A stretch of DNA of 64,000 bases from Tritrichomonas musculus. Taxonomy: Eukaryota; Parabasalia; Tritrichomonadida; Tritrichomonadidae. The notes beneath the pieces are model-generated. The model worked only from the letters and a program-made list of their open reading frames with translations, was not told the DNA's origin and did no database searches. The stretch lies in assembly GCA_039105265.1 (NCBI GenBank), contig JAPFFF010000011.1:1798001-1862000 (forward strand). Reading direction: 5' to 3'. The translations under genes and the position numbers were made by a program. Below, in pieces: positions 24,531 through 35,000 of the stretch (positions are counted from its first letter, which is position 1; every line of letters begins with the position of its first letter).

Positions 24531-27500
24531 GCAATAGTGAGAACAAGAATATTTTTTTCTTTTCTTTTCTTTTCTTTTTTCTTTTCTTTTTCTTTTTCTT
24601 TTATGACGAGTTCGTGTTGACGCGTGGGGTGCCAGCCCCAGCGGAAACCGACTCGTATATACTACTTCATATGTCTCATCATTGAAATCTTTTTTAATAT
24701 GAAGTGCGTTTTTTACTTCGTCAGCTAAAAGCGGATGTTCTGATTCAAGTTTTGATATCAACGTATTGTCATTATTAAAATCAGAACGATCTTTTTCAAC
24801 ATTATAAATATTTTCATTTCGATTTTTCCATTTGAAAAGATTATTTGTAGATTGTAAATCTCTACATTTGACACCAACTCTTTTTTTGGATGCACACTCG
24901 CGCAAATACTGCATAAAATTAGCATGCGCATTTGTTTCATTATCGCAAATTATATAATTATGAGCATTGTTTTTGCTATTATTTAAATTGTTATTATTGT
25001 TAAAACCGTTGTTATTGTTGCTGGTGGTAGTATTAAAACAGTTGTTGGTGTTGCTAAAACGGCTGTTGCTGTTATTAAAACCGTTTTTGTGGTTAAAACC
25101 GTTGATGTCAAAACTTTCGTTGTTGTTGAAACAGTTTTTGCTATTTAAATAGTTGTTGTGGTTAAAGCAATTGCTGTTATTTAAACAGTTTTTGCTATTT
25201 AAACTGTTGTTGTCAAAACCGTCGTTGTTGTTAAAGCAATTGCTGTTATTTAAACAGTTTTTGCTATTTAAACTGTTGTTGTCAAAACCGTCGTTGTTGT
25301 TAAAGCAATTGCTGTTATTTAAACAGTTTTTGTTATTTAAATTGTTGTTGTCAAAACCGTCGTTGTTGTTAAAGCAATTGCTGTTATTTAAACAGTTTTT
25401 GTTATTTAAACTGTTGTTGTCAAAACCGTCGTTGTTGTTAAAGCAATTGCTGTTATTTAAACAGTTGTTGCTATTTAAACAGTTGCTGTTATTTAAACAG
25501 TTTTTGTTATTTAAATTGTTGTTGTCAAAACCGTCGTTGTTGTTAAAGCAATTGCTGTTATTTAAACAGTTTTTGTTATTTAAACTGTTGTTGTCAAAAC
25601 CGTCGTTGTTGTTAAAGCAATTGCTGTTATTTAAACAGTTGCTGTTATTTAAACAGTATTTGTTATTTAAACTGTTGTTGTCAAAACCGTCGTTGTTGTT
25701 AAAGCAATTGCTGTTATTTAAACAGTTTTTGCTATTTAAACTGTTGTTGTCAAAACCGTCGTTGTTGTTAAAGCAATTGCTGTTATTTAAACAGTTTTTG
25801 TTATTTAAATTGTTGTTGTCAAAACCGTCGTTGTTGTTAAAGCAATTGCTGTTATTTAAACAGTTTTTGTTATTTAAACTGTTGTTGTCAAAACCGTCGT
25901 TGTTGTTAAAGCAATTGCTGTTATTTAAACAGTTGTTGCTATTTAAACAGTTGCTGTTATTTAAACAGTTTTTGTTATTTAAATTGTTGTTGTCAAAACC
26001 GTCGTTGTTGTTAAAGCAATTGCTGTTATTTAAACAGTTTTTGTTATTTAAACTGTTGTTGTCAAAACCGTCGTTGTTGTTAAAGCAATTGCTGTTATTT
26101 AAACAGTTGCTGTTATTTAAACAGTATTTGTTATTTAAACTGTTGTTGTCAAAACCGTCGTTGTTGTTAAAGCAATTGCTGTTATTTAAACAGTTTTTGC
26201 TATTTAAACTGTTGTTGTCAAAACCGTCGTTGTTGTTAAAGCAATTGCTGTTATTTAAACAGTTTTTGTTATTTAAATTGTTGTTGTCAAAACCGTCGTT
26301 GTTGTTAAAGCAATTGCTGTTATTTAAACAGTTTTTGTTATTTAAACTGTTGTTGTCAAAACCGTCGTTGTTGTTAAAGCAATTGCTGTTATTTAAACAG
26401 TTTTTGTTATTTAAATTGTTGTTGTCAAAACCGTCGTTGTTGTTAAAGCAATTGCTGTTATTTAAACAGTTGTTGCTATTTAAACAGTTGCTGTTATTTA
26501 AACAGTTTTTGTTATTTAAATTGTTGTTGTCAAAACCGTCGTTGTTGTTAAAGCAATTGCTGTTATTTAAACAGTTGTTGCTATTTAAACAGTTGCTGTT
26601 ATTTAAACAGTTTTTGTTATTTAAATTGTTGTTGTCAAAACCGTCGTTGTTGTTAAAGCAATTGCTGTTATTTAAACAGTTTTTGTTATTTAAACTGTTG
26701 TTGTCAAAACCGTCGTTGTTGTTAAAGCAATTGCTGTTATTTAAACAGTTGCTGTTATTTAAACAGTATTTGTTATTTAAACTGTTGTTGTCAAAACCGT
26801 CGTTGTTGTTAAAGCAATTGCTGTTATTTAAACAGTTTTTGTTATTTAAATTGTTGTTGTCAAAACCGTCGTTGTTGTTAAAGCAATTGCTGTTATTTAA
26901 ACAGTTTTTGTTATTTAAACTGTTGCTGTCAAAACCGTCGTTGTTGTTAAAGCAATTGCTGTTATTTAAACAGTTGCTGTTATTTAAACAGTATTTGTTA
27001 TTTAAACTGTTGTTGTCAAAACTGTCGTTGTTGTTAAAACTGTTGTTGTTGTTAAAGAAATGGCTGTAATTTAAACTGTTGTTGCTATTTAAGCTGTTGT
27101 TGTAACTTAAACAGTTATCGCCGTTATTATTATAATTACTGCAATGATTATTAACATTATTTGAAATATTATTGTTAAAATTGTTGCTATTATTATTCAG
27201 AATGCTTTGATTATTATTATTATTATTTCCAGATGTGTTGTTGTAAATATTACTAAAAGTGGTATTGTTGATATTACGTTTTAAACTGTTTTTATCTTTA
27301 TTGTACAAAGGAATGCTGCAACTATTATTGTCAATAATATTGTTATTCTTATTGCTGTAATTATCGCTAACAATTTTGCTGTTATTGCTGATGTCATTAT
27401 GATAACAATTATTATAACTAAAATCCGGATTATTTTCATGCTTGTGATTGTTAAACCACATTCTTACACTTCTTTGGTTCCAATGTGGCGAATAAAGACG

Positions 27501-27659
27501 AAGCTGTTGGCTAACATAATGGGATAATTTATTTCTCATTTGCGATCTCTCAGGCAATGCTAAATAATCAGGTAGGTGTAGCCTTAAAATGTGTTCTTCA
27601 TTTCGACTTGGGTAATAGCGCCTATTCATATCAAAAGAATTTGGAGGATTTGCATCCAT
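24417..27659 (-). CDS. Asn-rich repeat protein with homeodomain-like N-terminus, 1080 aa (probably host)
   Basis: Residues about 20-78 are predicted helical and end in RSVRMWFNNHKHEN, which resembles the recognition helix of homeodomain/Myb-type DNA-binding domains (compare WFQNRR). Residues about 95-880 are Asn-rich, made of about 23 copies of a 23-residue unit containing NNNDGFDNN and LNNKNCLNNSNCF. After the repeats a normal charged region follows (MQYLRECASKKRVGVKCRDL, LESEHPLLADEVKNALH), then a strongly basic tract (KRKRKRKEKRKEKKRKK, about 1010-1035) that could be a nuclear signal. A transcription-factor role is inferred from the first helix pattern only. A GTCATATCACC motif lies about 20-30 bases upstream. 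Confidence 0.55.
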   Translation of the reverse strand: MDANPPNSFDMNRRYYPSRNEEHILRLHLPDYLALPERSQMRNKLSHYVSQQLRLYSPHWNQRSVRMWFNNHKHENNPDFSYNNCYHNDISNNSKIVSDNYSNKNNNIIDNNSCSIPLYNKDKNSLKRNINNTTFSNIYNNTSGNNNNNNQSILNNNSNNFNNNISNNVNNHCSNYNNNGDNCLSYNNSLNSNNSLNYSHFFNNNNSFNNNDSFDNNSLNNKYCLNNSNCLNNSNCFNNNDGFDSNSLNNKNCLNNSNCFNNNDGFDNNNLNNKNCLNNSNCFNNNDGFDNNSLNNKYCLNNSNCLNNSNCFNNNDGFDNNSLNNKNCLNNSNCFNNNDGFDNNNLNNKNCLNNSNCLNSNNCLNNSNCFNNNDGFDNNNLNNKNCLNNSNCLNSNNCLNNSNCFNNNDGFDNNNLNNKNCLNNSNCFNNNDGFDNNSLNNKNCLNNSNCFNNNDGFDNNNLNNKNCLNNSNCFNNNDGFDNNSLNSKNCLNNSNCFNNNDGFDNNSLNNKYCLNNSNCLNNSNCFNNNDGFDNNSLNNKNCLNNSNCFNNNDGFDNNNLNNKNCLNNSNCLNSNNCLNNSNCFNNNDGFDNNSLNNKNCLNNSNCFNNNDGFDNNNLNNKNCLNNSNCFNNNDGFDNNSLNSKNCLNNSNCFNNNDGFDNNSLNNKYCLNNSNCLNNSNCFNNNDGFDNNSLNNKNCLNNSNCFNNNDGFDNNNLNNKNCLNNSNCLNSNNCLNNSNCFNNNDGFDNNSLNNKNCLNNSNCFNNNDGFDNNNLNNKNCLNNSNCFNNNDGFDNNSLNSKNCLNNSNCFNNNDGFDNNSLNSKNCLNNSNCFNHNNYLNSKNCFNNNESFDINGFNHKNGFNNSNSRFSNTNNCFNTTTSNNNNGFNNNNNLNNSKNNAHNYIICDNETNAHANFMQYLRECASKKRVGVKCRDLQSTNNLFKWKNRNENIYNVEKDRSDFNNDNTLISKLESEHPLLADEVKNALHIKKDFNDETYEVVYTSRFPLGLAPHASTRTRHKRKRKRKEKRKEKKRKKYSCSHYCSPSMKRHRGPTPNSHPPTSTPTINETAQVPHPTTAHL
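25140..27010 (-). repeat. 69-bp tandem repeat with 468-bp higher-order period
   Basis: The basic unit is 69 bp (23 codons). Some units carry 18- or 36-bp insertions of CTGTTATTTAAACAGTTG-like sequence. Six units form a higher-order block of 468 bp: the marker CAGTATTTGTT occurs at 25,654 and 26,122, and the block order (Tyr unit, plain, long, plain, plain, Ser-Lys unit) repeats once. Identity between units is very high, so the array expanded recently. All unit lengths are multiples of three, which keeps the reading frame. Confidence 0.9.
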
Positions 27660-27679
27660 TTTAAAGAAAAATTTTATTT

Positions 27680-27690
27680 GGTGATATGAC
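27680..27690 (-). promoter_or_regulatory. TCATATCACC initiator-like motif
   Basis: On the minus strand the string GTCATATCACCAAAT lies 20-30 bases before the ATG at 27659. It is identical to the string before the element A gene at 5433. Further GTGATATGA strings occur at about 27,772 and 28,594. Confidence 0.55.
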
Positions 27691-27709
27691 CAAACAGCCT
27701 TTTAATTTG

Positions 27710-27797
27710 AATGATCGGAGCATTTACTCCCAACTTTTTCTTTAAATCATATCATATTTTTTGTGATATGACCAGATTATGAAATGCTCCGATCATT
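27710..27797. repeat. Inverted repeat AATGATCGGAGCATTT
   Basis: AATGATCGGAGCATTT at 27,710-27,725 is exactly inverted at 27,782-27,797 (AAATGCTCCGATCATT). The 16-bp arms are 56 bases apart. The strings GTGATATGACCA at 27,681 and 27,772 form a direct repeat around the left arm. It may be an operator pair or a remnant of a small insertion. Confidence 0.6.
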
Positions 27798-29136
27798 ATT
27801 TCATCCAACTTTTTCATTTATTCATATCATTTTTTCTAAAATCTTATTAATATCTTAAAATTCAAAAGAAGATTTTTTATGCAAATTTATATTTAATTTT
27901 TTAATTTATTTTTAATAAATATATATTCTTTAGTGCCTATGGTCCTGGGCCAATTTTTATAAATCTTAATATCAAGTAAAATTTTCTAAAATTTTCATAA
28001 AAAATATATTTATCTTGGATTAAAATATATAAATTGTTTTTGTATTTTGCCTTTAAAAGCATTTATACTATTAAATTAATTTTAACATCAAAATAATTGA
28101 ATAATATAGACTTTAAAGCATTTCTAAAAGCGTTTTTATTAATTCGAGAAATTTGTTAAAATTAATACATGATTATCTTAATAATTTGTCAAAAAATTTA
28201 TAATATTAAAGCAATATTATTTTTTATGATAGAAATTAATTTTATATTATATTTAATAATTTATATAAACCATTTATATTACCTCAAAATAGAAATATTC
28301 AATTATATCACTAATCAATAATTCTTTGATTTATTATGTAAATTCACTTTATATTTCCAAGCAATCTTAATATATATAATTTCCAAACAATTTGAAAATT
28401 GAAAAAGCATCTCTCTCCAAATGGTCCCTTTTATCGACATTTTTATGAAGCTTTTTCATTCATCAAAAATGACATTTTTTGAGTATCTCGATTTTATGCA
28501 AAATCTATAATGATAAAATCAGATATTATAATTTAAAATACTTATATTTATAATTAAATTTTTAATTTTGGAGTTTAATTTTTGGCATACGCCGTGATAT
28601 GATCCATCGAATTTTCATTTTTTTCATTTTTGAAATATAAATATCTTTGAATAAAAATTATATATATCTTATTAATTGCTTTGATTAACATATATGTTTA
28701 TTAATGAATATATATTTATTGTTATAAAGTTTAAACTCTATTATTTAAAAATTTTCCTACTTCTTAAAAAGGCGTTTGGACATTCCATATAAAAATTTCC
28801 AGAAACTTTTTCAAAGGATACGTTATTTAAGAACTTTTTGAGAGGTTGAAAAGGTATTCAAAAAGTTGTTGGATTTTTGAGAGCATTTTTCAAAATAAAA
28901 AACTTTTTAAAATACCTGTTAAAAAGCAAAAACATTAAGGTCAAATAAGGTTAAATAAATCAATAAAAAAAGGCGGGTTTTAATTACGATTAAAGTTATC
29001 TATCCAATGCCAAGAATAGCACTTGGCGCCATCACTGGATCCAACCAGATCTTCAAACATTCTTAGAGTGTTTAGAGATAGGATTAGATAGCTTTTAATT
29101 CCAATTGCCCCGTATAATATAAACAATTGCTTTTAA

Positions 29137-29476
29137 TTGGCGCTTACGTGGCCATAGTGCCCTTTTCCCCGCATTTATGGAATCGCGATATCTTACGATT
29201 GGCGCTTACGTGGCCATAGTGCCCTTTTCCCCGCATTTATGGAATCGCGATATCTTACGATTGGCGCTTACGTGGCCATAGTGCCCTTTTTCCCGCATTT
29301 ATGGAATCGCGATATCTTACGATTGGCGCTTACGTGGCCATAGTGCCCTTTTCCCCGCATTTATGGAATCGCGATATCTTACGATTGGCGCTTACGTGGC
29401 CATAGTGCCCTTTTTCCCGCATTTATGGAATCGCGATATCTTACGATTGGCGCTTACGTAGCCATAGTGCCTTTTT
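29137..29476. repeat. 62-bp satellite-like tandem repeat, about 5.5 copies
   Basis: The unit starts TTGGCGCTTACGTGGCCATA and contains the palindromes TCGCGA and GATATC. Copies begin at 29,137, 29,199, 29,261, 29,323, 29,385 and 29,447; the last is partial. Copies differ only at one or two bases (CCCC or TCCC). It is much more GC-rich than the surrounding sequence. Confidence 0.95.
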
Positions 29477-29492
29477 TACGTAGAGCATTGTA

Positions 29493-29554
29493 TTACAAAC
29501 TTATAATGTAATATCGCGAAGCTCGCGTATTTTTTTACAAACTTATAATGTAAT
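29493..29554. repeat. Duplicated 20-mer flanking a CGCGA hairpin
   Basis: TTACAAACTTATAATGTAAT occurs at 29,493-29,512 and 29,535-29,554. Between them lies CGCGAAGCTCGCG (29,515-29,527), a hairpin with 5-bp arms and a 3-base loop. It follows directly after the 62-bp array. Confidence 0.7.
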
Positions 29555-30122
29555 AAACAACAATGTATTACAAGATTATTTAAGCATATTTCATTTAAAA
29601 ATTTTGTCTTTAAGTTGAATTATAACCAAAATTGTTTTCTAAAAAATGAAAGAAATTTGAACGGTTTTCCATTCAATTTGTATATTAAATTAAAATGATC
29701 TTTTATAATTATTTATATGTTATATATAATATATTTTGCATCACAATTACATATAATCTTTGTACCACTTTCATTTTGCCATTTTTGAAAATGCAATTTT
29801 TTTTGAAAGACTCTACGCCACGATTTCAATTAAAGCCTATATTTGTTAATAGTTGTTACTAACAATACTATGCTAATATTTTAAAGTCACAACATCTGAT
29901 TTTAAAATGGTCCTACTTTCTTATTAATGTATTAAATAAAGTTCTTTTTTAGATTTTTTTTGAATGTTTTTTTCTGTATTACTTATTGAAATCCATTGAA
30001 AATGTTGAAATGATTGGATTCCATTATTGAATGAATTGATTTTTTTTTTAAATTAATTGAATAAATTGAAAAAAAATTAAATAAATTTAATAAATTTTAA
30101 TATAAATAAATAAATAAATTGA

Positions 30123-30800
30123 AAATATCAGTGAACATATTTAATAAAATACTTAAATGAAAGAATACATTCATTGAAATAAATATATAATTTGAATATA
30201 TTTTATAATTTAATTTGAATGAATTGAATTTAAAAATTATACAAATTAATTAAATATAAATAATTTAATTAAATTAATAAATTAATTAAAATAAATAAAA
30301 TAATCAAATATATTAAAAATATAAATGAACTTGTTTAATGAAATACCCAAATGAAAGAATACATTCATTGAAATAAATATATAATTTGAATATATTTTAT
30401 AATTTAATTTGAATGAATTGAATTTAAAAATTATACAAATTAATTAAATATAAATAATTTAATTAAATTAATAAATTAATTAAAATAAATAAAATAATCA
30501 AATATATTAAAAATATAAATGAACTTGTTTAATGAAATACCCAAATGAAAGAATACATTCATTGAAATAAATATATAATTTGAATATATTTTATAATTTA
30601 ATTTGAATGAATTGAATTTAAAAATTATACAAATTAATTAAATATAAATAATTTAATTAAATTAATAAATTAATTAAAATAAATAAAATAATCAAATATA
30701 TTGAAAATATAAATGAAATTATTTAATATAATACTTAAATGATCGAATACATTCATTAAAATAAATATATAAATTAAATATATTTTGAATCAATTGAATA
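30123..30800. repeat. 194-bp AT-rich tandem repeat, about 3.5 copies
   Basis: The marker GAAAGAATACATTCATTGAA occurs at 30,159, 30,353 and 30,547, and a diverged copy begins at 30,741, giving an exact 194-base period. The two middle copies look identical; the first and last have several changes. It is composed almost only of A and T with short ATTAATTAA-type strings. No coding potential. Confidence 0.9.
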
Positions 30801-30892
30801 TTAAAATTATATAAATTATATAAATTATATAAATTATATGAATTAATTATCTAAATTTAATAATTAATTAAAATAAATAATTTGAGCATGAA

Positions 30893-31357
30893 ATGAATTC
30901 AACACAATTCTTCTCTGTCACAAAATTCATCAACAAGCTTAACGAACAAGAAAACATCATCAAGAATGACTATAACATTGTAGACCCTATTATTTCTGTC
31001 TTTTTCGAAGGCAATGATGCATTTAAGAATAAGTATGGAATATGTCTTAAACCAATCTTTATCACAGATAGAACTGAGAGTAAACCAAGAAGTATAAGAT
31101 ATGATAGAATTCAAGAAATCTATGGATGTCAACCGATAATTTCATGTAAAGAGAATGATAATAGGTCTATTCCAAATGGTAAGGACAAGAAAGATTTGTT
31201 TATACTTGATATTTATTTGAATCAAAAGGAATTTAAAGGAAACAAGTATTATCCATCACGTATGCGAAAGTGTTCTAATAATGAGAGTGTTGAGAAAATT
31301 CGAAAGCATGTGGCTGATTGCCAGAAAACAGATTTCGATGATTTTATTTTAATCTAA
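30893..31357 (+). CDS. Hypothetical protein, 154 aa
   Basis: I do not recognise a family. The protein is soluble, mixed alpha/beta and basic in its second half (KGNKYYPSRMRKCSNNESVEKIRKHVADCQ). It has no counterpart in element B or D. It lies between the AT-rich region and the conserved gene at 31391, on the same strand as the latter with a 33-base gap. It may be the leftmost gene of E or a host gene at the border. Codon use is like that of E. Confidence 0.5.
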   Translation: MNSTQFFSVTKFINKLNEQENIIKNDYNIVDPIISVFFEGNDAFKNKYGICLKPIFITDRTESKPRSIRYDRIQEIYGCQPIISCKENDNRSIPNGKDKKDLFILDIYLNQKEFKGNKYYPSRMRKCSNNESVEKIRKHVADCQKTDFDDFILI

Positions 31358-31390
31358 GCTTATGTTATATATTTTTGTATTATTTAAATC

Positions 31391-32032
31391 ATGTCAGGCA
31401 CATTGAGACAAGCACGAATATTAAGTTCTGAAACTGATAATACCATTAAGCAAGAGCAAAATACCAACGTCAAAATCAAAATATGTAAACCTCAGGGAGA
31501 ACAACATTCTCAACCAGCTCCACTTTATCCCCAAGTTCAACCTGTAAATTTTACTCAAGCCAACAACCAACCAGATATACAACCGAATGGTCTAACTTCA
31601 AATACACCGATGATGAATCAGGAATCTCAATTTCCATCAGTAGCACCAATAAGCAGCAGTTCCCTATTAGCTCAGGAAAGAGGCATCATAGATTTAGGCA
31701 CTGAACTAGATACACTAGAGAAGAAAAATAAGTTCTTAGAGATGTTGGTTGAGATGTATGAAGGTAACCCACTAAAAGTAAACTCTTATGTTGTATGCGA
31801 AAGCAAATTGTTAATGGATATGATTAAGTTACTCACTGAATGTGAAAAGGTAGAATTTGTTCTTGACGATTCTGATGTTGGTTGCGGCTGCACCTCATCT
31901 TCTTCAAAATTTACCAAAGTTTCAAAAATATTAATCACTAAAGATGGAAAGACTGAAGACATGAAGTATGCTTACAATAATATATATTCCCAGTTTATCA
32001 AGTATGGCTTGAGCCTAAAATTAGTTGTTTAA
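31391..32032 (+). CDS. Conserved Polinton protein, 213 aa
   Basis: Homologue of the 168-residue protein at 13406: the same MSGTLRQARILSSE start, and a matching C-terminal domain (KKNKFLEMLVEMYEGNPLKVNSYVVC to DMKYAYNNIYSQFIKYGLSLK, in parts). The linker between is longer, rich in Pro, Gln and Ser. A Cys motif CGCTSSSSK replaces CNSCCSSDK. The stop overlaps the stop of the converging fibre gene by 4 bases, the same as in B, which shows the junction itself is conserved. Function unknown. Confidence 0.7.
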   Translation: MSGTLRQARILSSETDNTIKQEQNTNVKIKICKPQGEQHSQPAPLYPQVQPVNFTQANNQPDIQPNGLTSNTPMMNQESQFPSVAPISSSSLLAQERGIIDLGTELDTLEKKNKFLEMLVEMYEGNPLKVNSYVVCESKLLMDMIKLLTECEKVEFVLDDSDVGCGCTSSSSKFTKVSKILITKDGKTEDMKYAYNNIYSQFIKYGLSLKLVV

Positions 32033-35000
32033 GCTTTAAACACTGCTAAATAATGTTCGTTTATTTTTCCGCTTACTTTCCCTACCATGCTCTGTTGTAT
32101 CTTCAATGTTAGTGCATAATCTTCATCGAGGATTCTTCCATCATAGAGTATTACATCACCTATCTGGTATAGATTTGCGTCATCAACGTAGAATAAATAG
32201 TCGCCATGGGTCGCAAAGGTAATACATCCATTTTCTTTATCGATTCTAGTAATGATACCAACAAATTCCTTCCAGGTTCCATCCATAATAACTGAACAGA
32301 TACAATCAGTACTATCAGTAGCGGTGCTGCTAATGAATTGTTTAGTTTCTTTATTATACTTATATACATGCCCTGATAGATATACAGGTTTACCAATCTT
32401 GTAGTCAGTAATCTCCTCACCAGCCTCTATTGGACAGTAATGAGTGATAGTTGTGTTTGATTGAGTACCATACATTACACTCTTAAATTTTGCTAAATAT
32501 TCTCGGGACATGATGCATCTTGAATAAACTTGTTTAGCATCTAATAATTCCTGAGTAGTTGTCCAAGAATATCCAACTATTGGGAAATTATATGTAAGCG
32601 GTCTTGATGATGTTAAAACAACAGTTTCTTCATAATAGATTGGAAACTTGAAATTATCAAAATACACAGTCCTCTGATGTAATACTATTACTATGTTATG
32701 GGGATTTCCAGCTGTATCATAGAATAATATCCTTATTTCAAAACATAGTGCATAATCACCTATTATGTATTCCAGTTTAATCACATTATCTACAAGTTTT
32801 AGATAACGAATTGATATATCCGAAGTCCCTTCCGTAATCGGACCACAATCAATAGCACATCTTTTTATTAGTTGTTCTTCTGCTATAACGTTTGACATTA
32901 ACGCTATTTGGTCTTCTTCACCAAATTCAGCAAGAGTAACTCGTATTGGATATGTTCCAGCGTAATTATAAAGTACACCTGTTGCTTCTTCCCAATAAAA
33001 CGAGCCCATACTTGTTTCCATAACATGAGCTATTGTATCGCGTATATTAACTGTTCTTTCTGTCTTGAATATAATATCAAATGCATAATCTACATTTGAG
33101 CCAGTGACACCAACTAAGTGAGCGCCTTCTTGAAATGGAACGAATGAAGTATAATTTACATCATTTAGATATTCTGGTTCGTAAGGGCCGTTTGTTATTG
33201 GTAGAATAATTTTATTCCCAAATTTCAAATCATTTTTGCTTCGATATTTTTCATCTGATTCTGTTTTTAATGCATATCGTTCATTACAAGTTTTCAAAGT
33301 CGCCTCGATAGATTCATTACACATAATATTTGTTAAATACATTGATGCTTGAGCTGATAACGGTTTATCATCATCATCCATTATTTTCTGTAGAACTTCT
33401 TCTGATGGTAATTCTTTTGGTTTCAATTGTAGCTCACTATTTTTGAGAACTGTTGGAATATCAGATTTCAATGCATATTTCCCTTCAGCTACATCCTTGG
33501 TCTCATACTTATCTAATTCATATGCTAATTCATCTTCATCAACGAACATCTCATCAGCTTGGGCACTAGTGTAATATGGTGTTAAATCAACAGGTTCAGG
33601 TAATTCACTCTTCAATGCATATTCACTTAAGTTCGTAAGTTTCACATAATTGTTGTTCAAGTGTTCTTTTAATACATCACCTAATACTACATGATTGCTA
33701 TCCCAAGTTGATTCATCATTTGTTGTAAATCCTTTAATCATATATTCATTTTTATCATCATCATAGAATCTAATTCTAGTTCCTGGACTTATTGAAATAA
33801 TTCTATTTAAAGTAATTCCATCCTCCTGTAAAGAACCTATTTTTAGGAAATCACCAATTCTCATAACTCCTCTAAATATAGCTAAATTGGCAAATTTGGT
33901 AATCTTATTAAATTTATACAGTTGTACTGAATCTGAATCTTCGTTTAAAAGAAATCCAGTAGATGGGTCGATTTCGCTCTCATTTGAACTACTCATTGAA
34001 CTGAAATCTGTAGATAAAGGTGATACATCAAATGGTGCATATTGTAATTCACTTTCTGAAGTAGCTGAACCTGCAGCACTACCCTCTGATGTTTCAGCTG
34101 AATTTAATAACATTACTTCTTCATCAACAGCTGGATGAGCTGCACCTCTAGCTGTTGCTGCTGCAGCATTTCCTCCTCTATATAATTTTGATTTAGCGAA
34201 ATTATATACAACTTTAGCGCCAACACTTACCATTCCCATTACAGCAACACCATCTACAATTATACTTAATATTTTTGATACCTTATCTAAAGTTGATTGA
34301 ACTTTAATGATTGAATTTAAATGTTCTATATCTTTTCTGTCTTGCTTTTCGGCTTCATCAATTCTTTGTATTTCACCACCGAGTAATGTTACATTATTAC
34401 CTAAGTCATTTAAGAGAAAGCTATGAGTTTCTATATTAGAGCCAATAACAATTCCATCTGTTTTTATATTATGAGTTGTTGACAAGTATGAACATGCTTC
34501 TGGTTTAGGAATTATTTCATATGCTTGTTGAGAGAATAAATAACTAAATGGATTCGTTCCTTCTTTATATTTCACATCTTCCTCAGGTATTTGATAAAAG
34601 AATCCTTCACGTAAGTAAACACGTAATCTATTATTGCTATCATTTTCAATTCGTTTGTATTTATTTATCTGAAATGCTTTTATGTATAAATCTTCATCTG
34701 AATAGATTGATTGGTTCGTTTTTCCATTATAAGTTGCTTTAATCTCAAATGATTTTGTTAATTCAGAGTTAATAGGAGACGTGAATGTAAGAATTAATTT
34801 ACCATCACCTGAAGCAGCATGGTCTGCAATATTTTTATCATGTAATTCGAACCTTATTACATCACATAAATCATCTTCGAATGTATAATCAGTTTGATGA
34901 ATTGAATAATTAGTAATTTCAATATTATGTATTTCTTTATCACCATTCTTAAATGATAGGGTCATGTTATCATATAAAGCTTGTGGTATGTTTGCCATTC

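Larger units (their letters stand above)
27660..30892. other. AT-rich noncoding region
   Basis: About 3.2 kb with no convincing gene. It holds an inverted repeat at 27,710-27,797, GTGATATGA strings, a 62-bp tandem array (29,137-29,476), a duplicated 20-base string with a small hairpin (29,493-29,554) and a 194-bp tandem array (30,123-30,800). A GC-richer patch (about 28,970-29,130, with AAGAATAGCACTTGGCGCC) has no tRNA-like arms that I could see. Between 27,840 and 28,960 it is plain AT-rich sequence. This is probably host intergenic DNA between the Asn-rich gene and element E. Confidence 0.6.

Noticed and set aside
25153-27069. 638-codon plus-strand open frame rich in Leu, Lys and Phe
   Set aside because: It is the antisense of the Asn-rich repeat. 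It stays open only because every unit length is a multiple of three; it has no non-repeat domain and no promoter-like start.
28970-29130. Possible tRNA gene in a GC-richer patch
   Set aside because: I could not form an acceptor stem, anticodon arm or T arm; no GTTCGAATC-like string.
29137-29476. CRISPR array
   Set aside because: The 62-bp units are back to back with no unique spacers, and the setting is eukaryotic; it is a plain tandem repeat.
30800-30893. Left terminal repeat of E matching the foldback arm at 62,104
   Set aside because: The left flank is plain AT-rich sequence and shows no copy of the arm.
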